From Paenibacillus polymyxa (GTDB lineage: Bacteria > Bacillota > Bacilli > Paenibacillales > Paenibacillaceae): a stretch of 64,000 bases of DNA. The DNA is taken from positions 5,714,001 through 5,778,000 of the forward strand of contig NZ_CP049783.1 in assembly GCF_015710975.1 (NCBI RefSeq), given 5' to 3'. This document shows, piece by piece, positions 53,939 through 62,037 of this stretch (within the stretch, counting starts at the first letter, position 1; each line of letters begins with the position of its first letter). The notes below the pieces were generated by a model, which saw only the letters and a list, made by a program, of their open reading frames with translations, did no database searches and was not told where the DNA came from. The translations under genes were made by a program, and so were the position numbers.

Positions 53939-55078
53939 TTAACGGTGATCATTCCAAAAATTAAGCGGAGTCAGGTTATCATTTAACGGCTCGAACGAAT
54001 ATCCTTCTTTCTGCAAAGCCGCCATGATTTGTGGAAGCACCTTGATCGTAGATGGCTTATCATGCATAAGAACGACTGGTGTTCTGCCTTGCTTTTTCAA
54101 TCTCTTAATATCACTGAGGACCGTCTGTACAAAATGCTCTGGATTTTTAGTATAACGCCAATCATTCGAATCTATGTTCCAGTCCCAAATATGATAGCCT
54201 GCACCCGTCAGTTGATCGCGGTATGCTTTCTTCAAATAGGGTTTGCTGCCATAAGGTGTACGAATCAAAGAAGTGCGTTTCCCTGTGGCCTTAAATAAAA
54301 TCTCATTATCCTGATTCATCTCTGCCAATGCCGCTGCCGGGGATGCATAGATCTTTTTCACCTGGTGTGTCATCCCATGCAGGCCCAAGCCATGCCCCGC
54401 GTCTACCATTCTCTTCATTACTGCGCTATGTTGACGAATTTCAGGTCCCAACATGAAGAACGTAGCCTTGGCATTATATTTGTCCAGAATATCCAGCAGC
54501 TGCGACGTGTGCGCCGTTGGACCATCATCAAAGCTCAAATAGATTGTACGGCTGGAAGGCTTGGCATTTTCCGTGCTGCCTGTATTGCTAGTTTTGCCTG
54601 GCTTAACAGCTGCATACTGTTTAATTTCTGCCGCAAATGTATTCAAGAACTGAGCATCAGACAAACTAGCGTTTGCATTCTGAATTCGATACACATTACT
54701 CGTAGGAATCGTAATAGTGAAGCCAAACGCATCGGTCAAAGTGCGGATTGGCACCATCGTACATCCTCCACGCTCAAACACATCACCCTTGTTCAAATCC
54801 AGCGTAAAGCTGCGATTATGCCCAGTCAGCACCAATGTATTTCCATTGGCCGAAGTAGTAATGCCCATCTTTTGCCCCAGTGTCACGATAGGAACATACA
54901 ACTTATCATTTTCCATTACGGGCTTAATTGTATTCGAATCTAGCAACACATCATTGACCCCAAGTAAAGGAGCCTTCGCTTGTGCACTCGCTGTATTCGT
55001 ATGTATACCCAGCAACCCCAAACAACAGATTGCCATCAAGCATACAGCCATCCATTTTACTTTTAAAAGCTTCATCAT
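53939..55078 (-). CDS. Secreted polysaccharide deacetylase with copper-amine-oxidase-like N-domain
   Basis: A 379-residue exported protein. A signal peptide (residues 1-33, ending NTASAQA) is followed by a copper amine oxidase-like N-terminal domain (GVNDVLLDSNTIKPVMENDK, PIRTLTDAFGF) common in Paenibacillus surface proteins, and then a NodB deacetylase domain. Active-site motifs: SFDDGPT (metal/catalytic Asp), LHGMTHQ (His pair), RTPYGSKP and LMHDKPS. Likely acts on peptidoglycan or a surface glycan. Start ATG 55078 after AGGATGG; an adjacent ATG is equally possible. Confidence 0.9.
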   Translation of the reverse strand: MMKLLKVKWMAVCLMAICCLGLLGIHTNTASAQAKAPLLGVNDVLLDSNTIKPVMENDKLYVPIVTLGQKMGITTSANGNTLVLTGHNRSFTLDLNKGDVFERGGCTMVPIRTLTDAFGFTITIPTSNVYRIQNANASLSDAQFLNTFAAEIKQYAAVKPGKTSNTGSTENAKPSSRTIYLSFDDGPTAHTSQLLDILDKYNAKATFFMLGPEIRQHSAVMKRMVDAGHGLGLHGMTHQVKKIYASPAAALAEMNQDNEILFKATGKRTSLIRTPYGSKPYLKKAYRDQLTGAGYHIWDWNIDSNDWRYTKNPEHFVQTVLSDIKRLKKQGRTPVVLMHDKPSTIKVLPQIMAALQKEGYSFEPLNDNLTPLNFWNDHR

Positions 55079-55586
55079 TACACCATCCTGTGCTGTATTT
55101 TATAATGTGCGGGAGCTATCTCTAGCTTGTCTATGAAGTTATACAGACATGACGATATAGACATGGCAATATAGACATTCACTCAACATATAGAACATAA
55201 ACGCATCTCAACCGACTGAACCGGACGTCTTTTGGCCCCCTATACATATTAATAGATTACCAGACTATAGTAGGTAAATATAGTAAAACAATTTGAAAAC
55301 AATCTCGCAATCCATCTTACCAAATAAGTTACAAAGTTGTGAATAAATCGACTGAGTTAAAAAGAATACAAGTGAGTAGTATATCCTTTTAATGGAATTA
55401 GGGGCCTATCGGATGAAAATGAAGGTAAAGTGCTTGGAGCAAAATAGCAGTGGTATCTGAAGGTATTGTATATCTAATAGAATATGGAGTGTCGTAGAGG
55501 AGTATCATTTAACCCGTTTACTTGGTACTAGGTATTGATATAAAGAATACCTTGAGGATTGTCGTCCTCAAGGTCTCTCCAGTTGC
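55079..55586. other. AT-rich intergenic region
   Basis: About 500 bp with no credible gene on either strand. Besides short direct repeats of ATATAGACAT near 55151-55175 and the terminator of the downstream gene at its right end, nothing was recognised. Base composition drops here, marking the left border of the accessory region. Confidence 0.5.
55545..55574 (-). terminator. Terminator after the 55.6-kb hypothetical gene
   Basis: ACCTTGAGGA / TCCTCAAGGT perfect stem followed on the minus strand by ATTCTTT. Confidence 0.65.
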
Positions 55587-56117
55587 CTATTCTATTAATG
55601 ATACTTCAAATCTCTTTTTAACTTCATCCAGATAATTGTCAAGAAATAAATTCTTATTTGTAAAGCCTAAATAATATTCATAGTCTCCCTCATCAATAGA
55701 TGAATAATATTCCTGATGAAATAAAACATTGAAATGTTGTTTAAAATCTGAACCTTTTTTAATGACAATACATCTAAATAAATGATCAATGTCAATTGCT
55801 TTAATAATATCTTCCTTTTGCATTGCCGAAAACCACATTATTTTCGGCGGTGTCTGATTCGGCTCATCCCAATGAGGTATAGATTCCTTCCATGGCAACA
55901 CCCACTCGGAATTCACAAAAACACATCTCTCTGAGATAAAATTCTGTGTATTCACATCAAATAAATTCATGTTCCTTTCGTAAAAGGAAAATAATACAAT
56001 TGAATCCTTTTCAATGAATAACCTTATCAAGTCAGCAATATTCTCCGTTGACATATTATGCTTAATCACACCATAAGGCCGTTTAAGATTTATTTCCAAA
56101 TTCATCATCCTATTCAT
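55587..56117 (-). CDS. Hypothetical protein, candidate immunity protein
   Basis: Up to 176 residues; I do not recognise a family. The start is unsure: ATG 56117 or the ATGs at 56108/56105, with only AATAGG as ribosome binding site. The chain is acidic and aromatic with a mixed alpha/beta look (EDIIKAIDIDHLFRCIVIKK; DEGDYEYYLGF), a composition usual for immunity proteins. It lies directly downstream of the toxin remnant at 56.3-56.8 kb on the same strand and has its own terminator. The role as immunity protein is inferred only from this position. Confidence 0.5.
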   Translation of the reverse strand: MNRMMNLEINLKRPYGVIKHNMSTENIADLIRLFIEKDSIVLFSFYERNMNLFDVNTQNFISERCVFVNSEWVLPWKESIPHWDEPNQTPPKIMWFSAMQKEDIIKAIDIDHLFRCIVIKKGSDFKQHFNVLFHQEYYSSIDEGDYEYYLGFTNKNLFLDNYLDEVKKRFEVSLIE

Positions 56118-56297
56118 CCGAAATAATAGTGATCCGATGTATTTTTACCTGTCCTAGGGTCAATATATTGAAATTGCATTGGAATATTTGGTCAGGATCA
56201 TAGATTTGTTATCAGTCAAGAAGTAATAATAAAAAAGATCATAACACGAAACTATCTGGTGTACAGGCGTATTAGGGAAAAATTATACGAACACAAA

Positions 56298-56340
56298 TAA
56301 AAGCACCTGAAATCACCATAAGGAATTTCAAGTGCTTTAT
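56298..56340 (-). terminator. Hairpin behind the second toxin remnant
   Basis: Minus-strand AAAGCACTTGAAAT and ATTTCAGGTGCTTTT arms. Confidence 0.6.
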
Positions 56341-56344
56341 AATT

Positions 56345-56836
56345 TTGTTTTAAGTTACTCGTATAGTCGTCCTTTGCAGCTTTGATAATGACATCATATA
56401 CACGCGTTTTTCCTTATTATTTGGCATCAGGAAAATTATCCTTGATTGGTGGGGTAGAGTCCCAACTTATCAGTTTAATATGCTACTTAGCAAGTAATTC
56501 ATTTGTATTGGAAAATTGAGTGTTAATAGTCCTTCCATCATTTTCAAAAACCCTTCCATCTTTTTTAATAATAAAGCCTTCTTGTTCAATAAATATAAAG
56601 TCAGCAGATCCATTTTTTCATTACATTTGAGAATTAATTAGCAGCTTCTTTACCGAATGTATTCTGAAGACCAATACAGGTATCTCTTATAATCCATGCT
56701 TGCACACAGTTAGTGTTATGGACCCAAATATTAGAGGTTAGTGATGTGATAAAGAGATATAATTATCAACCTCATACATGTGGTAGAGGCATATAAGAGG
56801 ATCTTCATGCGGATCTTTCGTAGTATACCGCCCGAT
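56345..56836 (-). pseudogene. Degraded polymorphic-toxin tail B (RHS end, HINT end, unknown toxin domain)
   Basis: No intact frame, but three consecutive coding pieces are readable on the minus strand. (1) 56836-56738: IGRYTTKDPHEDPLICLYHMYE, like the RHS-core end motif GR(F/Y)xxxDP. (2) 56754-56634: NIWVHNTNCVQAWIIRDTCI; the VHNTNC is the usual end of a pretoxin-HINT domain. (3) 56627-56483: NGSADFIFIEQEGFIIKKDG and IKDNFPDAK, KTRVYDVIIKAAKDDY further on to about 56345, perhaps the toxin domain. Frameshifts and stops separate the pieces. The 5' part of the RHS gene is missing. Confidence 0.6.
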
Positions 56837-56863
56837 TCATTGGGCATTTGGTGGGGGTAAAAG

Positions 56864-56905
56864 TAAAGACCTTGAGAATGGTATATTTTCAAAGTCTTTC
56901 TCTTG
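56864..56905 (-). terminator. Terminator after the 103-residue gene
   Basis: Minus-strand AAAGACTTTGA and TCAAGGTCTTT arms with a following TTTT stretch. Confidence 0.65.
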
Positions 56906-56926
56906 CCCAAACTTTTTTAAATGCTG

Positions 56927-57238
56927 TTACTTACCATTCATATTCATTAGCCTTCTCTTCTCATCTAGCCATTCTTCTTCTCTTCTCACCCATTCTTCAG
57001 GGCTTAATTTTTCGTCCGTCCAGAACGTAGAAGAGTCTACAGCATTACCATCTTTATCGATTGCAATAACAGATGTCCTACTTTTACCAAAAACCAGATT
57101 GGGACAAATTTGGTGACCATCTTGGTTGTAAGTTAAACAATGAACACCTATATTTCCCTTACAACATTTTGAATCATGATTCTCTTCATTATCTTCATAG
57201 AAACAATTTGCCTCTAGAATAATATGTTTCCATCCCAT
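56927..57238 (-). CDS. Hypothetical protein, candidate immunity/antitoxin
   Basis: A 103-residue soluble protein starting MGWKHIILEANCFYEDNEEN with AGAGGAG 5-6 nt before the ATG. It has five cysteines (ANCFYED, KCCKGNIGVHC, QICPN) and a charged helical end (EEWVRREEEWLDEKRRL). I know no family. Its start lies 17 nt behind the stop of a HINT-plus-RelE-like toxin remnant, the usual spacing of toxin and immunity genes. Its frame is intact while the toxin is broken. Role inferred from context. Confidence 0.6.
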   Translation of the reverse strand: MGWKHIILEANCFYEDNEENHDSKCCKGNIGVHCLTYNQDGHQICPNLVFGKSRTSVIAIDKDGNAVDSSTFWTDEKLSPEEWVRREEEWLDEKRRLMNMNGK

Positions 57239-57255
57239 AAGACTCCTCTTTAAAC

Positions 57256-57902
57256 TTAATAAGCAGCATTTAATTCCCTAAGGTCGATCTTGTAGTCGTG
57301 TTGATCATTCCAATTCACTCAATTATACCGTTCTCAAATTACCATAAGCCCGGTAAGAACCATAAACTCAGGCAGACACATACTTTCTACCATTTGGGAC
57401 ACCATCTAGATACTCGAAATTCAGATTTGGATGGTCCGGATTCTCCTTGAAATTGCTTAAAAGCTGTATCCGCTTTTTCTTGTATATTTTTTTAGAATTT
57501 TATTATATGTTTGTTGAATTACCACTATTAATATTCCACACGCACCTATACTGTGCACCAAATACTAAGGTCGCTTACGAGGTGCGTTTGGAACTATCGA
57601 CTGTCATGTTGTAAACCGTTGCCTGCTTGTGTAATAATTTAATACTGTCTTTCTTAAGTGCATTCCCGTCACTCTGAATAAGCAAGTCTCAACCTTGAAA
57701 TTTTTAACAAACGTCCATCCCTTGTCCTATCCCCCCAAAACAGATGGCTATCGGTAGATTCAATCATCTGACCGCTCAAATGAATTTTGTAAATCTAATC
57801 CGCTTCGTAATTGAGCGTAGCCATAACCTCTTTATAAGCTATCTTGCCAGTCGTTTCATCCTTAGAGAGAACCTTAACTCCGATCTTAATTACATTTACC
57901 AT
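57256..57902 (-). pseudogene. Degraded polymorphic-toxin tail A (pretoxin-HINT plus RelE-like toxin domain)
   Basis: Consecutive coding pieces on the minus strand follow the order of a HINT-toxin protein. VKVLSKDETTGKIAYKEV, an in-frame TAG where IYKIHLSGQMIESTDSHLFW continues, then in other frames DKGWTFVKNFKVE and DLLIQSDGNALKKDSIKLL, QATVYNMTVD (HINT domain). The toxin part follows: KADTAFKQF, FKENPDHPNLNFEYLDGV, VYGSYRAYG after a TGA, and WNDQHDYKIDLREL before the last stop. The pattern FKENP.HP.L.F...YRA...W...HDxYK resembles RelE/ParE-type toxins. At least four frameshifts or stops make it inactive. Upstream RHS sequence is absent. Confidence 0.7.
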
Positions 57903-58221
57903 ACCATTTCCTTTTCACAAATCATCTAGCTGTATAACCTCCCTTTTTCTCGTCAAAAAATTGCATGTTGGGCTGTAAAAACCCACTGTTCTCTCTGTAC
58001 AACCTTACAATCATAAGAGAAGAACATATTACCTCCATTTCCATAAAAAATGTCACATTTTAATATATCGACACCTTAAACTTCCATTTTTATAGGCCAA
58101 ATGGACCTTATTTTCCATAAACCGGTTAAGCCCATGGGATTAAAAGAAAATCAGGAGAAGAGTCACTTGCAAAGCCCCCTTCGGGTATAGTAGTATGTGT
58201 TTAAAAAAAATCGGAGGGTAT
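57903..58221. other. Region between toxin remnant A and the HTH gene
   Basis: About 320 bp of AT-rich sequence. No further RHS sequence, gene or terminator could be recognised. Confidence 0.5.
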
Positions 58222-58806
58222 ATGCCTAAACAACAAGACAAACATTCCATTCAGGCGTGGTCTCTGATCAATCGCAAATATTTGGGAAAAGGCGTGCGTG
58301 TCAAACGTTTTCGCAAACCAACACGCTGTCAAGTACGCAATCGCGTTCTGCTTGCCGTTTTGATGGCTAATGACATTAAACTGTCCCAACTTGCCGAGGA
58401 GCTTTCCATCTCCTCTCGCAGCGTCAGCGCGTGGGTATATGAAGGCCGTATTCCCGGCAACACTAATCTGGAAAAGACGTGTAACACACTTGGTTATCCA
58501 CACCATATTCTATTTAATGAAGAGGTTGTCCGGCGTTCACCGCTTATTTGTCAACCATCGCCGTCCCGTTTTATGAAACGGACTGTAACTCGTTCTCCGG
58601 TTAAAAACCGGATTTTGGCGGGTTTGTGCATGGTACATGATATTTCGGTGACCGATGTCAGTCATTGGATTGGCGTTCACCCGGGTACATTTCGGAAATG
58701 GTTGCATCAGGGTACCGTTCCTTCACAAACCTTCCAGGATCAGGCGGAACAGTTTTTCCGTATTCCAAAATCCATTTTGTTTGCTGATGCCATGCTGAAA
58801 AAGTAA
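58222..58806 (+). CDS. Protein with two tandem helix-turn-helix domains
   Basis: A 194-residue basic protein. Two related halves are visible: RNRVLLAVLMANDIKLSQLA...SARSVSAWVYEGRIP-like (residues 39-98) and KNRILAGLCMVHDISVTDVS...PGTFRKWLHQGTVP (residues 130-190); each is an XRE-like helix-turn-helix followed by a similar tail ending in ILF. Such an internal duplication suggests a monomer binding two half-sites. The ATG at 58222 has GGAGGG only 3-4 nt upstream; the frame opens nine codons earlier without a site. Not recognised as a known regulator. A terminator lies 110 nt downstream. Confidence 0.7.
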   Translation: MPKQQDKHSIQAWSLINRKYLGKGVRVKRFRKPTRCQVRNRVLLAVLMANDIKLSQLAEELSISSRSVSAWVYEGRIPGNTNLEKTCNTLGYPHHILFNEEVVRRSPLICQPSPSRFMKRTVTRSPVKNRILAGLCMVHDISVTDVSHWIGVHPGTFRKWLHQGTVPSQTFQDQAEQFFRIPKSILFADAMLKK

Positions 58807-58919
58807 CAATGTCCTTTAAAACGAAACGATTGAAACTTTCATGAAAGTCTTTGAAAGGAACGCATTACCATCTTTCATGCATAAGGCTTTCACATCATGT
58901 GATTTACAGAATATAAAAG

Positions 58920-58962
58920 CAAAAAAGCACAGTCTGCCGATTCTGGCGTACTGTGCTTTTTA
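58920..58962 (+). terminator. Terminator after the tandem-HTH gene
   Basis: AAAAAAGCACAGT and ACTGTGCTTTTT arms; usable in both directions. Confidence 0.8.
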
Positions 58963-59005
58963 GATAGCAAAATTTAAATGCTTCTTGCTTATAATTTGTA
59001 ACTTC

Positions 59006-59215
59006 TTAGGATTGAGTGCTTGCCGCTTCAGTTGAATGTCCAGCTTTTGCCTTGATGGCCTTCAGCCTTTTCATAACTGGGTTACCCCCACATCCAAAGT
59101 AGTCGTGAAGACGGCTGTATTCCTCATAGAGCTTATTATAGATGTCCACGTTCTCAGGGATTGGCTTGAAGCCCCCATAGCCATGGCTGCCAGTTAACCT
59201 CCCAAACGTCCTTAT
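59006..59215 (-). pseudogene. araB: araB C-terminal fragment (L-ribulokinase remnant)
   Basis: The minus strand reads [40 protein letters not shown] and a tail ending TQS before TAA. This corresponds to the end of L-ribulokinase (PENV..Y..LYEEY..LHDYFG.G.N.VMKRLK). No start codon, ribosome binding site or kinase core is present; a stop lies just upstream, so at least 480 residues are missing. It lies beside araR and araM, which supports the assignment to a former arabinose operon. Confidence 0.8.
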
Positions 59216-59445
59216 TTAATGTTTCTAACATACATAGGTCACTCTTCTTACTTTCATTTCTGGCACCACTCTCACCGCACACTTGTACGTACAACTAAAT
59301 CAACCTTTTTTATATATCTTTTTGATAGATTTATGTACACATTTTCAAAATGTATAGAAAAACAGCCCCTTTTCTGCAATCCAGAAAACAGGCTGCTTCG
59401 TGTATCCAGTAACATACCATCAACTTAAAATTCACTAAACATTTC
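59216..59445. other. Gap between araB fragment and araR
   Basis: Besides the araR terminator (59357-59400) nothing was recognised in this stretch; the rest of araB is not here. Confidence 0.5.
59357..59400 (-). terminator. Terminator after araR
   Basis: Minus-strand GCAGCCTGTTTTCTG and CAGAAAAGGGGCTG arms followed by TTTTTCT. Confidence 0.8.
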
Positions 59446-60531
59446 CTAAGCTGGCCCCGTGGATTCGCGTACAATTAACTCTGGAGGTATAATCCACTGA
59501 CGCTCTTCTTCACAATACCCCTTTTCTTCAATCATCGATAGCATGGTATCGGCGGCACGTAACCCCAATTCTTCCTTGGGGTGCCGAATGGTTGTAAGTT
59601 TGACTTCCGTGGCTGTCGCCAAAAATGAATCATCAAACCCAACCAGTGACAGATCCTGGGGAATACTGAGGCCCGCCGAACGTACAATATCCAGCAGCCG
59701 CACCGCCAATTCATCATTATAGGTCACCCATCCGGTCGGACGTTCCCCTGTCTCCATCGCCAACAGCTGTGATGCGCGTTGTAACGGAAGCTCATTTTTT
59801 TCTTCAGTCCGGTACGTCGTTACTGCGTTTGGATGTAACGTCACTCCATATTTACGGTGAGCGGCTACAAATCCCTTCATCCGCAGAATTCCTTGCATAT
59901 CATCGGTTTTGAAAAATCCGGCCAATCGCCGGTGCCCCAGCTTGATCAAATGCTCTGCCGCCAAAAAACCACCCTTTTCATCGTCCAAACGCAAACAAGG
60001 TGCATCCATCTCCTCATAACGCGCATTGATCATTAAATAAGGGATTTGGCGATTCTCCACGGTTAAATAATAGTTCAAATTGGGATTACGTTCCCCGCTT
60101 TTGGTCGGCTCAATAATAATTCCGCTCAGTGGTTGACTCAGCAGCATTTTCAGGCATTGACGCTCTTGCTCAGGATCATTGCCTGTACTTGATAATAGCA
60201 GTTTGTAGCCTTGGCGGCTTAGCTTGGACTCAATTCCCTGTACAATGGATGGAAAAATATAATCCGATATATAAGTTGTCACAACTCCAATCGTCCGTGG
60301 ATCTTCGGGCTGCTTCAGATCCCGTGTTGCGACAAAGGTTCCCTTACCCTGTATGCGAAACAGCCAACCTTCCTGTACCAGTTCACCCAGCGCCTGACGC
60401 ACCGTTTGCCGACTAACTGCAAATTGTTCAGACATTTCATGTTCAGAAGGAAGCTGGCTTTGCGGCTCCAGTTTGGATGAATGAATCCATGATAAAATTT
60501 CCTGTTTAACCTGTATATATTTGGGCGCCAT
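59446..60531 (-). CDS. araR: Arabinose repressor AraR (GntR head, LacI-type sensor)
   Basis: Represses arabinose genes until L-arabinose binds. It has 361 residues: a GntR winged helix (residues 5-70, PKYIQVKQEILSWIHSSK; VSRQTVRQALGELVQEGWL; QGKGTFVA) and a periplasmic-binding-protein-like LacI/GalR sensor domain (from residue 80, TIGVVTTYISDYIFPSIVQG). The start MAPKYIQVKQE matches Bacillus AraR; GGAGG is 5 nt upstream, and the longer ATG seven codons earlier has none. An AraR-type box overlaps its promoter, so self-repression is likely. Confidence 0.92.
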   Translation of the reverse strand: MAPKYIQVKQEILSWIHSSKLEPQSQLPSEHEMSEQFAVSRQTVRQALGELVQEGWLFRIQGKGTFVATRDLKQPEDPRTIGVVTTYISDYIFPSIVQGIESKLSRQGYKLLLSSTGNDPEQERQCLKMLLSQPLSGIIIEPTKSGERNPNLNYYLTVENRQIPYLMINARYEEMDAPCLRLDDEKGGFLAAEHLIKLGHRRLAGFFKTDDMQGILRMKGFVAAHRKYGVTLHPNAVTTYRTEEKNELPLQRASQLLAMETGERPTGWVTYNDELAVRLLDIVRSAGLSIPQDLSLVGFDDSFLATATEVKLTTIRHPKEELGLRAADTMLSMIEEKGYCEEERQWIIPPELIVRESTGPA

Positions 60532-60577
60532 CATTTCCTCCGTACTTTCCATATCATGTATCTACTCGTATTCCACA

Positions 60578-60610
60578 ATTATAGCATAGCATTCATTTGT
60601 ACATACAAGT
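60578..60610 (-). promoter_or_regulatory. araR promoter with AraR operator
   Basis: Minus-strand -10 TATAAT (60583-60578). The operator ATTTGTACATACAAGT (60595-60610, plus-strand reading) matches the AraR consensus ATTTGTACGTACAAAT at 14 of 16 positions and covers the -35 zone. Confidence 0.7.
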
Positions 60611-60718
60611 GTTACAGGAGCATAATATCGTTGTATAGCTGCCGGAGGCGTAAACCCATTCACCAATCCCTTTCTCATGCTTAGACTGAATGTATAAAGA
60701 ACTCTGGTGTAACACACA

Positions 60719-61870
60719 TTATGAACGAAGCAACTGATGTTCATTCATATACTTGAGTCCGGTATAGCGATCACGCAAAGTATGTGCCGTGCGCAAAGCA
60801 CGAGCAAGTTGTTCCTGTGTAACCCCCAGCTCGGCAATGGTAGACGGACCTCCCACCTGAGCTAGCCATGCACGCATCTGTTCCGATGTAGGCAGAGTCC
60901 GATATACTTTAAAAGCCTCCACATCCTGATTGGCAGCCAATTCCCTATACATGTCAGACAGCAAAGCGGAGGCAACGCCCACCTTGGCACCATGCAAAAC
61001 TTGCTTGCGCCCCTCTGCAATAAAATCCATTTCAATTCGGTGAGAAATATGATGCTCTCCCCCTGAGGCAGGACGGGAATGATCAATCATCAACATCGAA
61101 ATACCGGATGCAATCAGCGCATTCATCAACACCTCAACTCCTGCCTTACTGCCTGCCGCGATCTCATCGACATGCTCTACACAAGCACGTAAAGCCTCCT
61201 CGGTAATTCGATTAGCTACAGGTGAATACGGCTCGTTTCCCAAATCTCTGGACACATGCCAGTCCGCTAATGAGGTAAACTTACCGAGCATATCGCCAAA
61301 ACCCGCGGCAGTCATCACTTGAGGGGCACTTGCCAGTACGGACAAGTCAGCGAAGATCGCCTCCGGCGGAACGGCTTGGAACGTCTGCTTGCTGCCATCC
61401 ACAATTAATGGGGCCCCAGCTGAGGTAAAACCATCTACAGATGCAGCCGTTGGGACTGACAAGAACGGACGATTCATTTTATAGCACACAAAGCGAACCA
61501 GATCATGAATCGTACCTGACCCTACAGCAAGCACAGCCTGACTTTGATCCGCCACACCTAGCAGAACCTTCATGATATAAGTTTCATCAGCAATAACATC
61601 CCCTACCGCATTCGGAGGCAGCCGAACTACATCAACTGTCAAACCTGCTTCACGGATTAATTCAGCTACTTTTTTCCCTGCTGCCGCTGAAGTATGCTCA
61701 TCCTCTACTAGAGTAACATGCTGATAATTCTGTTGATTCAAATAAGAAGCAATGGATTCAAGTGCTCCATCCCGTACCTCGATAAACAATTCAACCTTTC
61801 GGTGAGGATGATCAGCGTTACTAGCCTGCGCCTCTTCGTTCCACAGCTTGATCTGCTCATTCATATTCAT
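60719..61870 (-). CDS. araM: sn-Glycerol-1-phosphate dehydrogenase AraM
   Basis: NAD(P)H-dependent reduction of dihydroxyacetone phosphate to glycerol 1-phosphate, used in Bacillus for archaeal-type heptaprenylglyceryl lipids. It has 383 residues of iron-/group III alcohol-dehydrogenase fold: nucleotide site AVGSGTIHDL, VPTAASVDGFTSAGAPL, metal ligands in GFGDMLGKFTS (Asp) and MIDHSRPASGGEHHISH (His). AGGAGG lies 8 nt before the ATG. In Bacillus it is part of the arabinose operon. Here it stands alone behind AraR boxes and a cre site. Confidence 0.93.
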   Translation of the reverse strand: MNMNEQIKLWNEEAQASNADHPHRKVELFIEVRDGALESIASYLNQQNYQHVTLVEDEHTSAAAGKKVAELIREAGLTVDVVRLPPNAVGDVIADETYIMKVLLGVADQSQAVLAVGSGTIHDLVRFVCYKMNRPFLSVPTAASVDGFTSAGAPLIVDGSKQTFQAVPPEAIFADLSVLASAPQVMTAAGFGDMLGKFTSLADWHVSRDLGNEPYSPVANRITEEALRACVEHVDEIAAGSKAGVEVLMNALIASGISMLMIDHSRPASGGEHHISHRIEMDFIAEGRKQVLHGAKVGVASALLSDMYRELAANQDVEAFKVYRTLPTSEQMRAWLAQVGGPSTIAELGVTQEQLARALRTAHTLRDRYTGLKYMNEHQLLRS

Positions 61871-61936
61871 TTCATCAGCCTCCTGAAAAGGAATAATTTG
61901 TACAAGAATGATCCATACTAATAAATAGATTCCGTT

Positions 61937-61950
61937 TGAAAACGATTACT
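61937..61950 (+). promoter_or_regulatory. cre site (CcpA) upstream of araM
   Basis: TGAAAACGATTACT matches the cre consensus TGWAARCGYTWNCW at all but one position (A in place of Y). It lies between the AraR boxes and the araM start. Confidence 0.6.
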
Positions 61951-61954
61951 ATTT

Positions 61955-62001
61955 AATTGTACGCACAAATGTAGGTACAAGTCCAGAAAAAACGTACAAG
62001 T
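61955..62001. promoter_or_regulatory. AraR operators upstream of araM
   Basis: AATTGTACGCACAAAT (61955-61970) matches the AraR consensus at 14 of 16 positions. An overlapping weaker copy (AAATGTAGGTACAAGT, 61967-61982) matches at 12 of 16, and a half-site ACGTACAAGT stands at 61992-62001. Another half ATTTGTAC lies near 61895. The boxes lie between araM and a divergent small membrane-protein gene. Confidence 0.7.
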
Positions 62002-62037
62002 TACGATTCAATTCAACCATTCGAAAGGAACAATATT

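Noticed and set aside
55130..55200. Short repeats of ATATAGACAT
   Set aside because: Only two full copies with irregular spacing; not a CRISPR array or mobile-element end.
57744..57929. 61-codon plus-strand frame
   Set aside because: Antisense to the HINT-domain remnant, which reads convincingly on the other strand; no ribosome binding site.
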